The notes under the pieces are model-generated. The model ran no database searches, was not told the origin of the DNA, and saw only the letters and a program-made list of their open reading frames with translations. From assembly GCF_031624495.1 (NCBI RefSeq), contig NZ_JAMQOP010000003.1, forward strand, positions 372,001 to 436,000: a stretch of 64,000 nt of DNA. The letters are read 5' to 3'. Made by a program: the position numbers and the translations under genes. Below are positions 46,290 to 54,697 of the stretch, one piece after another (position 1 is the first letter of the stretch; each line of letters begins with the position of its first letter). This stretch comes from Halogeometricum sp. S1BR25-6 (GTDB lineage: Archaea; Halobacteriota; Halobacteria; Halobacteriales; Haloferacaceae).

Positions 46290-46826
46290 TCACTCGATGA
46301 GCGTCTCGAAGGAGTTGCTGGTATCGTCGTCGCCAGATTCCGTGAGGTACTGGGCCCCGACGAGCGCAAGCAACGCAGTCGAAATCAGCGCTGCGATGGC
46401 GAACCAGGGAAGCGTCGCGAATACGGGAAGCGCGACGGCGCGCGCGAGGATAGCGAGCCACCCGACGACGCCCAGCGCGGCGTAGTAGGTCGCCCACGAC
46501 CGAGACTCCTCATCGGTCTGCATCCAAAAGAACCCCTCGTTCGCAATCTCGTCGGTGAGTGCGACGATGCGCTCCTCGTCGTCGTACGAGACGATTCCCG
46601 CCTCCTCTAGCTTAGGGAGATGTGTCTGATACAGCGAGATGTACACTCGCTGTCGCTCCTCGTCCGTTACATCTTCTACAGATGTGCCGTTCTCGACGGC
46701 CGCGATCCGGGCGGCCAACTGCTTTAGGCTCATCTCGTCTCCGGCCTCGTGGAGATAGTAGATGATGTAGCGACGACGAGAGTTACTGAGTATACGGAAC
46801 AGTTCGTCTTTGGATAGGTTGATCAT
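46290..46826 (-). CDS. DUF7344-type HTH membrane regulator
   Basis: A 178-residue paralogue of the 45224 product. N-terminal winged helix with LFRILSNSRRRYIIYYLHEA and QRVYISLYQTHLPKLEEAGI, then two hydrophobic segments near residues 120-162 (WATYYAALGVVGWLAILA, FAIAALISTALLALVGA). It is probably membrane-anchored with a cytoplasmic DNA-binding domain. It is divergent from a PadR-like gene across 346 bp. Two copies in tandem suggest duplication. Confidence 0.8.
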   Translation of the reverse strand: MINLSKDELFRILSNSRRRYIIYYLHEAGDEMSLKQLAARIAAVENGTSVEDVTDEERQRVYISLYQTHLPKLEEAGIVSYDDEERIVALTDEIANEGFFWMQTDEESRSWATYYAALGVVGWLAILARAVALPVFATLPWFAIAALISTALLALVGAQYLTESGDDDTSNSFETLIE

Positions 46827-47172
46827 CTCATTTCGTGTCAGGCGTATCGCATCCCGCGCGCCCGCGACTGTCGGTGCGAATCGTCGGATGAACGTATTCG
46901 ACTCAGTATCTTTGTTATCGACTCGCTTATACCGTTACGGCGGCGCCTACCGGTCACGTTGCCCCGGGGAACCAACGCCGCGCGCCCGCCGGCTGGCGCA
47001 TATATTCTGTTCTGATAGCTCGGAATAAATCCTGCCATTAGTCGGAGAGATGACGACAGATGGAAACGAAGGGGGGAAAGCGAAGCCTAGGAGCGATGTT
47101 AATACACGGACACCGAACGTATACCGGTGGCTAACAATACCACATGGGGACAAATGATGGCTCGAATCCGAG
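46827..47172. promoter_or_regulatory. Divergent promoter region of two regulators
   Basis: 346 bp between a DUF7344-type gene (minus) and the PadR-like gene (plus), no gene seen. TATA-like runs lie near 46915-46935 and CTAACAATACC at 47131-47141, about 40 bp before the PadR start. Confidence 0.4.
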
Positions 47173-47451
47173 ATGTTCGAGTTAACAGGCTTTCAGCGGG
47201 ACCTCCTGTACGTAATCGCAGGCTCCGACCGTCCGTCCGGTCAGGAGATTAAAGAGCGAATCGGCAAGGACGTCGGCGAAGTCAACCACGGTCGGTTGTA
47301 TCCGAACCTCGACGCGCTCGTCGAGGACGGTCTCGTCGACAAAGGTCAACAGGACAGACGCACCAACTACTACACGATTTCCGAGACGGGCGAGGAAGCC
47401 ATCAGAGAGCGGCGACGATGGGAGAACCAGTACGTCTCGTTGAACGAATAG
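47173..47451 (+). CDS. PadR-family transcriptional regulator
   Basis: A 92-residue single winged-helix protein. It opens TGFQRDLLYVIAGSDRPSG, with the recognition helix in HGRLYPNLDALVEDGLVDKG and the wing TNYYTISETGEEAI, standard for PadR family group s2 members lacking the long dimerisation helix. It probably binds DNA as a dimer as a repressor. Target genes are unknown; it sits upstream of wecB-wecC on the same strand but 430 bp separate them. Confidence 0.88.
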   Translation: MFELTGFQRDLLYVIAGSDRPSGQEIKERIGKDVGEVNHGRLYPNLDALVEDGLVDKGQQDRRTNYYTISETGEEAIRERRRWENQYVSLNE

Positions 47452-47882
47452 CGCCGGCGCGAACGAACCGGCGCGGCGACCCTCTTGTATCGGTGACCGA
47501 ATGCAGGCTCGTAGCCCTCACGCTCGAACGACGAGCGCCTTCTGCGGTTTTTTCGCCGCCTTCCCGCTGGACGGTGCGAGCGGAGGCTCAGACACACCAC
47601 CCCACTCGATTCGGGCCGAACCGTCGTCTCCGCCTCGTCGTCGGAGCCGACGCGGGTCGATATCGGCCGACGGCGGACGCGAGAAGCGAGAGACCGAAGA
47701 ACGTCGTCTCGGCGCCGCAGTCTTTCGATTCCGAGTGTTCTCTGCGCGTACAGGTTCCCTATAACAAAGCGTGTACGGGACCCCCGATAGGGTAGAGAAC
47801 GATACATGAACACTCACAGGAACGCGGTCGAACGAACCGACGGCGGCGCCGCGCGCGTCGAGCGTCCGGCTCGGGGTCGTCG
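47452..47882. other. Intergenic region with wecB promoter element
   Basis: 431 bp without a convincing gene. CTATAACAAAG at 47759-47769 on the plus strand, 114 bp before the wecB ATG, is the likely promoter element. An earlier GC-rich part shows only Arg-rich shadow frames. Confidence 0.4.
47759..47769 (+). promoter_or_regulatory. Promoter element CTATAACAAAG
   Basis: It is a member of the ATAACAA set found before five glycan-related genes in this window. If used as TATA box, the wecB mRNA would carry a leader of about 85-90 bases. Confidence 0.4.
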
Positions 47883-49007
47883 ATGACGGCCGAGGACGGG
47901 CCGTCGCAGGTGGCTATCGTCCTAGGAACGCGGCCGGAGATCATCAAGTGCGCGCCCCTCATCAAGGCGTGCGACCGCCGCGGCGTGGACTGTCTGCTCG
48001 TTCACACCGGACAGCACTACTCGGACGACCTCGACCAGGTGTTCTTCGATCAGTTGGAGCTTCCCGCACCGGACTACAACCTCGAGATAGGCTCGCGTTC
48101 GCACGGCGAACAGACCGGCCGGATGCTCGAGGGCGTCGAGGACGTTCTCGACGAACACGCCCCGGACGTCGTTCTCGTGCAGGGAGACACGAACTCCGTT
48201 CTCGCGGGTGCCCTCGCGGCCGCGAAGTCGAACATCCCCGTCGGTCACGTCGAGGCGGGCCTCCGGAGTTTCGACCGCGACATGCCCGAAGAGATCAACC
48301 GGGTCGTGACCGACCACGTCTCCGAGTACCTCTTCGCTCCGACCGAGGAGACGAGGGGGTACCTCGAACGCGAGTCGGTCGGCGGCCAAATCGTCGTCAC
48401 CGGGAACACCATCGTGGACTCGTTGTACGAGTACCGCGAACTCGCCGCCGAGAAGAGCGACATCCTCGCCGAACTCGGCGTCGAGGAGGGCGAGTTCTAC
48501 CTCCTCACCGCCCACCGCGCGGAGAACGTCGACGACCGCGAGAACTTCGCGCGACTGTTAGAGGGCGTTTCCCGGTTCGCCCGGGAGACCGACCGCGAGG
48601 TCGTCTACCCCATCCACCCGCGCGCGCAGTCGCGGCTCGACGAGTTCGACCTCTCGGTCCCCGAAGAGATTCGGACGGTCGAACCGCTCGACTTCCTCGA
48701 CTTCCTGCGCGCGGAGTCGGCCGCCGCACTGGCGTTCACCGACTCCGGCGGCGTCCAAGAGGAGACGTGCATCCTCGGAACGCCGTGCGTGACGCTGCGC
48801 TACAGCACGGAACGCCCCGAGACGGCCTACGTGGGCGCGAACTGCCTGGCCGGACTCGACCCCGACGACGTCGTCGAGGCGGGGTCGACGATGCTCGGCA
48901 AACCCGCCGACTGGGACGTCCCGTTCGGGGACGGCCGAGCGGCGGAACGGATACTCGACACGCTCGCCGCCGGAGCGGAACCCGACGCGGCGGAGGTCCC
49001 CTCATGA
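47883..49007 (+). CDS. wecB: UDP-N-acetylglucosamine 2-epimerase (non-hydrolysing)
   Basis: A 374-residue GT-B-like epimerase. The family anchors are all present: IVLGTRPEIIKCAPLIKAC, VLVQGDTNSVLAGALAA, GHVEAGLRSFDRDMPEE, VTGNTIVDSLYEY and TDSGGVQEETCILGTPCVTL. The enzyme interconverts UDP-GlcNAc and UDP-ManNAc in the cytoplasm. Its stop overlaps the start of wecC by ATGA, so the two are translated from one mRNA and together produce UDP-ManNAc uronic acid, a sugar found in archaeal S-layer and lipid-linked glycans. Confidence 0.95.
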   Translation: MTAEDGPSQVAIVLGTRPEIIKCAPLIKACDRRGVDCLLVHTGQHYSDDLDQVFFDQLELPAPDYNLEIGSRSHGEQTGRMLEGVEDVLDEHAPDVVLVQGDTNSVLAGALAAAKSNIPVGHVEAGLRSFDRDMPEEINRVVTDHVSEYLFAPTEETRGYLERESVGGQIVVTGNTIVDSLYEYRELAAEKSDILAELGVEEGEFYLLTAHRAENVDDRENFARLLEGVSRFARETDREVVYPIHPRAQSRLDEFDLSVPEEIRTVEPLDFLDFLRAESAAALAFTDSGGVQEETCILGTPCVTLRYSTERPETAYVGANCLAGLDPDDVVEAGSTMLGKPADWDVPFGDGRAAERILDTLAAGAEPDAAEVPS

Positions 49008-50299
49008 AGATCTGTGTACACGGAATCGGCTACATCGGACTGGCGACGGCAGCACTGTTCGCGAACAACGGCCACGACGTGGTCGGCTACGACCCCGACG
49101 AGGAACTCGTCGAAGACCTGCGCGCGGGTGAACCGCGGACCACGGAAGAGGACCTCCGCGAGTACGTCCTCGACGCTCTCGACGCCGGCTTCGAACCGTC
49201 GAACGAGGTAGTCGAAGCCGACTGTCACATCATCTGTGTACCGACACCCTACGAGGAGGAGTCCAAGCGCGCCGACCTCGCGTACGTAGAGATGGCCGGT
49301 CGGACCGTCGCGGAGCATCTCCGCGAGGGCGACATGGTCATCCTCGAATCCACCGTCCCGCCGGGGACGACCGAAGAGGTGCTCGCGCCCATCCTCGGGG
49401 CGTCCGAACTGACGCCCGGCGAGGACTTCTCGCTCTCACACTGCCCGGAGACGGTGCTCCCCGGGAACATCACCTACGAACTGATCCACAACGACCGTAT
49501 CATCGGCGGCATCGACGAGCGGTCGGCCGACGAGACTATCGCGCTGTACGAACCTCTCGTCGAGGGAACAATCCACCGCGCGCCCGACGCGACGACGGCC
49601 GAGTTCGTGAAGCTTTCGCAGAACGCCTACCGCGACGTGAACATCGCGTTCGCGAACGAACTCGCGCGCGTGGCCGGTGACTACGGCATCCGCTCGCGCG
49701 ACGCGATCGAACTGGCGAACGTTCATCCCCGGGTCGACATTCTCAATCCCGGTCCCGGCGTCGGCGGCCACTGCCTCCCGATCGATCCCTGGTTCCTCGG
49801 ACAGTTCTCCGATTCCTTGGACCTCATCGCCAGCGCTCGTCGCGTCAACGACGGAATGGTCGACTTCGTGGTCGAACTGCTCGAAGACGAACTCGGGACG
49901 CTCGACGGTGCCAGCGTCGCCGTCCTCGGCATCGCCTACAAAGGAAACGTCGACGACGCGCGCCACAGCCCCGGTCTGCGACTGGTTGAGCGACTCACCG
50001 CTCCGACCACCGAGGAGACGTACACGACCGCCGCAGACGGCGGCCGCGCAACGCAGGACGACGTGGACGTCCGCGTCCACGACCCCCACGTGGAGAACGG
50101 CGCGATAAACCTCGTCGACCTCAAGACGGCGCTGACGGGCGCCGACGCCGCCATCGTGTCCGCCGGCCACGACGTTTTCCGCGATATCGACCCGGCGGAG
50201 GCGGCCGAGTTGATGGACGGCCGCGTCCTGCTGGATGGATTCTCGCTACTCGACGGCGACGCGTGGCGCGATGCCGGTTTCGAGTACATCGAGATCTGA
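49004..50299 (+). CDS. wecC: UDP-N-acetyl-D-mannosamine dehydrogenase
   Basis: A 431-residue nucleotide-sugar dehydrogenase. The ATG at 49004 overlaps the wecB stop. The N-terminal Rossmann domain opens VHGIGYIGLATAALFA; STVPPGTTEEVLAPIL and EFVKLSQNAYRDVNIAFAN precede the catalytic cysteine C257 in GPGVGGHCLPIDPW. A C-terminal UDP-binding domain follows (VAVLGIAYKGNVDDARHSP). It performs the four-electron oxidation of UDP-ManNAc to UDP-ManNAc uronic acid, using NAD. UDP-glucose as substrate is possible in this family but the wecB pairing argues for ManNAc. Confidence 0.93.
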   Translation: MKICVHGIGYIGLATAALFANNGHDVVGYDPDEELVEDLRAGEPRTTEEDLREYVLDALDAGFEPSNEVVEADCHIICVPTPYEEESKRADLAYVEMAGRTVAEHLREGDMVILESTVPPGTTEEVLAPILGASELTPGEDFSLSHCPETVLPGNITYELIHNDRIIGGIDERSADETIALYEPLVEGTIHRAPDATTAEFVKLSQNAYRDVNIAFANELARVAGDYGIRSRDAIELANVHPRVDILNPGPGVGGHCLPIDPWFLGQFSDSLDLIASARRVNDGMVDFVVELLEDELGTLDGASVAVLGIAYKGNVDDARHSPGLRLVERLTAPTTEETYTTAADGGRATQDDVDVRVHDPHVENGAINLVDLKTALTGADAAIVSAGHDVFRDIDPAEAAELMDGRVLLDGFSLLDGDAWRDAGFEYIEI

Positions 50300-50481
50300 C
50301 GCCGCCGGCGTTTCCCGCCCAAACCCCGAATAATGCCCGCTTAAAAACAGTCTATACGGCAACTGATATTCTACGATTGCCGCTATTCAAGAAACTCTGA
50401 AAGACCCAAATACGCCACTTTCAGCGGCATCCATACCCATATTACCACAAGACTTATTTCGTTAATAGCAGAGAAACCGAT

Positions 50482-50853
50482 ATGGGATGTGACAACGAGA
50501 ACGGCCCGGATGCCGGATCCGAGGTCGAATACGAACTGATGCGGCAGAACCTCTACGAGACGAGTTCCGTGGGGACCCCATCGCCGGGGACGGTGGGGAC
50601 GGAACGCGTCTCGGAGGCGGAGAAAGAGCAGTACCTCACGATTCGACCGACCGACGACAGGGTCGCCACCTTCGAGGCGACGGTCGACGGCGTCATCGAG
50701 CCGACCGGCGACGGTGACCTTCCGGGACTCGGCAAGAGCGTAGAGGACGCGGTGTCGGAAGGTTCCCGCGAGTACCGAATCGTCGGTAGTCTGATGGACG
50801 TCCGAATCAAGGGACCCGCGGCGGCGTTCCTCGACGGCGAGCGCGTCGCCTGA
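50482..50853 (+). CDS. Hypothetical acidic protein, single domain
   Basis: A 123-residue soluble acidic protein (MGCDNENGPDAGSEVEYE at the start). The middle holds a beta-prone region ATFEATVDGVIEPTGDG and the C-terminus MDVRIKGPAAAFLDGERVA. No signal peptide, membrane segment or metal motif. A TTATTT element 23-28 bp upstream (50454-50459) fits a leaderless promoter. It stands alone between the wecBC unit and the convergent AglF-like gene. Family not recognised. Confidence 0.6.
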   Translation: MGCDNENGPDAGSEVEYELMRQNLYETSSVGTPSPGTVGTERVSEAEKEQYLTIRPTDDRVATFEATVDGVIEPTGDGDLPGLGKSVEDAVSEGSREYRIVGSLMDVRIKGPAAAFLDGERVA

Positions 50854-50985
50854 CGCGCCGAGCCGATAACCGCGGACACGGTGGTGTGTCCGCACCCGCG
50901 GACTGCTCGACGGCGCGCGCGGACGCGTCCCGGCCGAGTCACGACATCGATATCGGACCGGTGCGGGAGAGCGGAGAGTGACGAC

Positions 50986-51765
50986 TCAGTTGTCTTCGGC
51001 GCCGGGTTCCGACGCGGATTCCTCGCGGTTTGGTTCGGTATCGGTCTCGCCGCGTTCGCCGCGGACGAGTTGCTCGGCTCGGTCCCGGTCTTCGGGGTAG
51101 CCGACGTCGACGCGCCAGCCCTCTGAGAGGACGGCGGAGATAGTTCGCCCCGAACGGATGAGTAGGTCTATCGCATCGGGGAGTTCGTACTCTCCTCGGT
51201 CCGACGGTTGGACGAGGTGGCAGGCGTGGAAGATGGCAGGTGAGAACGTGTAGAAGCCGGTCATCACAAGGTTCGACTCGGGTTCGTCGGGCTTCTCGAC
51301 GACTTCGGTGATGTCGCCGCGGTCGTTCGTCACGCAGACCCCGTAGCGGGAGGCCTCCTCCCACGGCACTTCTTCGACGAGGAACGCCGCGTCGGCGTGG
51401 TCGTCGTGTTGTCGGGCGACGACCTCTTCGAGGTTCGCATCGAAGACGTTGTCTCCGAGCATCAGCATGAAGTCGTCGTCGATATGCTCCTCCGCGGTGA
51501 GGACCGCGTGAGCGAGGCCCAGCGCTTCGCGCTGGTGCGCGTACGTGATCGGAATGCCGCGGTATTCGTCGCCGAACCGGGCGATGATCTGTTCTTTCTG
51601 ATGGCCGACGACCAAGACGAACTCCTCGGCGTCGAGTTCACACAGCGAGTCGAGGCAGTGCTGGAGAATGGGTCTGCCGTCGACTTCTACCAGTGCCTTC
51701 GGTTTGTCGTCCGTCAGCGGCCTGAGGCGCGTCCCCTTACCGGCGGCGAGCACGACTGCTTTCAT
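50986..51765 (-). CDS. aglF: AglF-like sugar-1-phosphate nucleotidylyltransferase
   Basis: A 259-residue single-domain nucleotidyltransferase: LAAGKGTRLRPLTDDKPKAL at residues 6-25, MLGDNVFDANL with the metal Asp, and VEKPDEPESNLVMTGFYTF. Unlike the 39649 and 43554 proteins it lacks the hexapeptide helix and ends in an acidic tail (residues 238-259). The architecture matches Haloferax AglF, which makes UDP-glucose for N-glycosylation, and RmlA-type thymidylyltransferases; UTP or dTTP preference cannot be told here. CCTATAACAATT ends 26 bp upstream of its start, giving an almost perfect leaderless promoter. Confidence 0.85.
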   Translation of the reverse strand: MKAVVLAAGKGTRLRPLTDDKPKALVEVDGRPILQHCLDSLCELDAEEFVLVVGHQKEQIIARFGDEYRGIPITYAHQREALGLAHAVLTAEEHIDDDFMLMLGDNVFDANLEEVVARQHDDHADAAFLVEEVPWEEASRYGVCVTNDRGDITEVVEKPDEPESNLVMTGFYTFSPAIFHACHLVQPSDRGEYELPDAIDLLIRSGRTISAVLSEGWRVDVGYPEDRDRAEQLVRGERGETDTEPNREESASEPGAEDN

Positions 51766-51790
51766 CGATTACAGTCAGGACTAGAACGTA

Positions 51791-51802
51791 AATTGTTATA
51801 GG
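51791..51802 (-). promoter_or_regulatory. TATA element CCTATAACAATT
   Basis: It lies 26-37 bp before the ATG of the AglF-like gene, ideal spacing for a leaderless transcript. The strongest member of the ATAACAA set. Confidence 0.6.
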
Positions 51803-52044
51803 GCGGATAGCGGCGCGGCCCCCCGCGCCGTCCCGCCAATGTGCGGTGTCGAACCCGTGCCAACGGGTTACAGGCAGATAGCTTGTCGTTCGGGCAACGC
51901 GTCGCGGCAGCGAGTCGGGAGCATCCGAAATGCGACTGCGTAGCCTGAACACTGAGACCGATGGGCTATAACGTTATAAATAGTATTATGCCAAAGAGAG
52001 AAATACGTGACTCCTGAAAGGGTTAGGAGGAGAATTGTGGCCGC

Positions 52045-53370
52045 TCAGGACTCGATTCCTTCGGCCTGAATTATACTTTTCACTTCGGAGACCAGTTCGT
52101 CGGCGTCGGATTCGGCGCGCGCTTCGGCGGTGACGCGAATCAGCGGTTCGGTACCGCTGGCGCGAACGAGGAACCAACCCGAGTCTGTCTCGACACGCAC
52201 TCCGTCGGTCGTATCGACGTTCTCGTACGCGTCGGTGAGCGCTTCGGCGAGCGTCCGCATCGCCCCCGCCTTGTCGTCGACGGAGAGGTTCAGCCGACGG
52301 GTGGTGTAGCGGGAGACGTCGAGGTCCGCGACCTGTTCGGAGAGCGGTCCCTTCCGACGGACGAGATCCGCGAGGCGAAGCGCCGCGTAGTTTCCATCGG
52401 GAGCGAGCGTCTGGTCGGGCCAGATCCACGCGCCGCTCGGCTCGCCCCCGAAGACGAATCCGGGTCGGGAGACGGCCTCCGCGACGAACACGTCGCCGAC
52501 GGGGGTGTACGTCACCTCGCCGCCCGCCTCGGCCACCACGTCGGCGACGAGGAGGCTGGTGTCGACGGGGACGGCCACGGAGTCGCCCTCCGACACCACG
52601 TCGCGCGCGAAGAGGGCGAGGAGGGCGTCACCGGGGACGTACGCCCCGGTGTCGGAGACGGCGACCATGCGGTCGGAGTCGCCGTCGTGGGCGATACCGA
52701 AGTCCGCGTCAGTCGCGGGGACGGTCTGACGGAGCGTCGTGAGCGTCTCGGCGTTGGGTTCGCTCTTGCGCGCGGGAAACGTTCCGTCTTGCTGCGCGTT
52801 GAGCGTGTTCACGGTTGCGTCCAACTCGTAGAGGGCGTCGACGGTGACGCGACCGGTCCCGTTGCCGAGGTCCACGACGGCATCGACGCCCGCCATCGTC
52901 TCGAACGCGTCGACCACCGCGTCGGTGTGCCGTTCGACGGCGTCCGTCTCCGCGTGCTCGCGGCCGAACCCGTCCCAATCCGCGGGCGCGAGACCGCCCG
53001 ACTCCACCCGCTCTTCGATGCGGTTGTTCCGCTCGGGGGAGAACGCCTGTCCGGACTGCGTCCAGAGTTTGATACCGTTGTCGGGCGCCGGGTTGTGCGA
53101 GGCGGTGACCGCGACGCCTGCGTCCGCGCCGAACCACTCGACGCTCCGCGCGATGGTCGGCGTCGCGGCGACGCCGACGCGAACCACGTCGGCCCCGCAC
53201 TCGCGGAGTCCGGCGCTGAGGGCGTCCGCGAGGACGTCCCCCGTAACGCGCGCGTCCCGACCCAGAACGACCCGCTCGGCGTCGACGGCGAGCGCCTGTC
53301 CGATGCGGAGTGCGAGGTCCGCCGTCACCGTCTCACCGACGGGTCCGCGGATACCGCTCGTTCCAAACAT
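52045..53370 (-). CDS. glmM: Phosphoglucosamine mutase (alpha-D-phosphohexomutase)
   Basis: A 441-residue phosphohexomutase. It starts FGTSGIRGPVGE; the phosphoserine is S91 in VTASHNPAPDNGIKLW; the metal loop is HDGDSDRM; the sugar-binding segment is GEPSGAWIWPD; the phosphate-binding loop is RASGTEPLIRV. It interconverts glucosamine-6-P and glucosamine-1-P, linking GlmS to the GlmU-like enzymes. Phosphomannomutase or phosphoglucomutase activity is possible, since archaeal members are promiscuous. An ACATACCAATG box about 25-35 bp upstream (antisense near 53396-53406) may be its promoter. Confidence 0.9.
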   Translation of the reverse strand: MFGTSGIRGPVGETVTADLALRIGQALAVDAERVVLGRDARVTGDVLADALSAGLRECGADVVRVGVAATPTIARSVEWFGADAGVAVTASHNPAPDNGIKLWTQSGQAFSPERNNRIEERVESGGLAPADWDGFGREHAETDAVERHTDAVVDAFETMAGVDAVVDLGNGTGRVTVDALYELDATVNTLNAQQDGTFPARKSEPNAETLTTLRQTVPATDADFGIAHDGDSDRMVAVSDTGAYVPGDALLALFARDVVSEGDSVAVPVDTSLLVADVVAEAGGEVTYTPVGDVFVAEAVSRPGFVFGGEPSGAWIWPDQTLAPDGNYAALRLADLVRRKGPLSEQVADLDVSRYTTRRLNLSVDDKAGAMRTLAEALTDAYENVDTTDGVRVETDSGWFLVRASGTEPLIRVTAEARAESDADELVSEVKSIIQAEGIES

Positions 53371-53495
53371 ACGAGACAGTCAGCCGGGGTGACCGCATTG
53401 GTATGTGTCACCTAAAGCGAGAGCTGTTAGCGTGGCACGCGCCTGCAGAGCGGAGGACGAGCGACCGCCGAAACGCCGCCGAAAACGGCCCAGCG

Positions 53496-53822
53496 TCAGC
53501 TTCCGCACCCTCGGCTCGGCAGGTCCCTGACCGAGACGACTTCCAGGCGGCCGTCGCTGTGAATCGTCACCTCGTAGCCGGCGTAGCGAAACGAGATGGA
53601 CCCGCACATCTCGCCTTCGCCGATGAGGTCGTCCAGCGCGTCGGGGTCCACCGCCGCCCCCAGCGGCGGGAGTCCCGTGGGTTCAACGCCCTCGATTGCC
53701 GCGATACTCAAAACGACGTTCGTGCTGACGAGTTCGGAGTGCTCGTACGCGATGTGATACGACTTGGCTCCGTCCTCGCGGTCGATACGCTGCTCCCACC
53801 ACTGTTCGATCTGCGCTCTCAT
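53496..53822 (-). CDS. HalOD1 output-domain protein
   Basis: A 108-residue free-standing HalOD1 domain: an N-terminal SELVSTNVVLSIAAIEGVEP, an LGAAVDPDALDDLIGEGEMC helix and the terminal ISFRYAGYEVTIHSDGRLEV. It is the second such protein in the window (see 8026). Its upstream region (53823-53900) is AT-rich, with a GTTATTATTC run. It is likely a signalling or regulatory module of unknown partner. Confidence 0.8.
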   Translation of the reverse strand: MRAQIEQWWEQRIDREDGAKSYHIAYEHSELVSTNVVLSIAAIEGVEPTGLPPLGAAVDPDALDDLIGEGEMCGSISFRYAGYEVTIHSDGRLEVVSVRDLPSRGCGS

Positions 53823-54068
53823 CTCTGCGAACGCTCTTCGGTTCGGTCGGGTTCAGATAAGTGTTATTATTCGATTTTTTGATTAAGTGTCTTACTAACG
53901 TGGACGCGGCGCAGCCCGTGAAAACCCCGGAACGTCGAACGACAGCACGTAGCTCGTGTATGAATCGGATTAATCAGTCCGGCCGGCACCGGTTCGCACC
54001 GTCGGAGAGCGGTACGGGAATCGAATGGACCGACAGGTAGTTACCCGCCGGGCCCGCAGAGTGGCACG

Positions 54069-54623
54069 ATGTGGCCCTGGGGACACCTCGCCTTCGCGTA
54101 CGTCCTCTACTCCTCGTACGTGCGCCTCCGCTATCGACTCGCCCCCGAGTGGCCGGGCGTCCTGCTCGCGGTACTCGGTTCGCAGGCACCCGACCTGATC
54201 GACAAACCGCTCGGGTGGTCATTACACGTACTGCCGGGTGGGCGGACGCTCGCCCACTCGCTGTTCTTCGGGACGGCCGTCGTCCTCCTCGTCGCCGGTC
54301 TCCTCCGACGGTACGACCTGCCGGGCGGGGCCGCCTTCGCCATCGGTTACTACTCGCATCTGATGGGAGATAGCTACCAAAGCCTCCTTTCCGGCCGAGT
54401 CGAGGGTCTGACGTTCCTCCTGTGGCCCCTCTTTCCCGTTCGAGGATCGGAGCCGTCCGTCGGAATCATTCAGTATCTGCTGAGCGCGCAGATCGACGGT
54501 CAACTGGTCTTCGAGTTGCTCTTCGCCGCCCTCGTCGTCGTCTGGTGGCTGCTCGACGGCGCGCCCGGACTGGCGGCCGCCTGGAACGCCGTACGCCGCC
54601 GACTCGTCCGACCGGCGAGCTGA
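54069..54623 (+). CDS. DUF457/YdjM-type membrane-bound metal-dependent hydrolase-like protein
   Basis: A 184-residue protein with about four hydrophobic segments. It opens MWPWGHLAFAYVLYSSYVR, with a conserved GSQAPDLIDKP motif and HSLFFGT. YYSHLMGDSY provides a further His/Asp pair. These H and D residues are the putative metal ligands of the LexA-binding, inner-membrane-associated hydrolase family. Haloarchaea carry several such genes; the substrate is unknown. It is divergent from the HalOD1 gene and precedes the sulfatase-like gene. Confidence 0.85.
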   Translation: MWPWGHLAFAYVLYSSYVRLRYRLAPEWPGVLLAVLGSQAPDLIDKPLGWSLHVLPGGRTLAHSLFFGTAVVLLVAGLLRRYDLPGGAAFAIGYYSHLMGDSYQSLLSGRVEGLTFLLWPLFPVRGSEPSVGIIQYLLSAQIDGQLVFELLFAALVVVWWLLDGAPGLAAAWNAVRRRLVRPAS

Positions 54624-54662
54624 ACGGAATTCAGCCATTCATAAAAATTTGAATTTCCGCTA

Positions 54663-54672
54663 GATATAATAT
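54663..54672 (+). promoter_or_regulatory. TATA-like element AGATATAATA
   Basis: It lies 26-35 bp before the ATG at 54698, within a short AT-rich spacer. This fits a leaderless promoter for the degenerate sulfatase gene. Confidence 0.5.
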
Positions 54673-54697
54673 TGATGGAATTCTATAAGAAGTCGAC

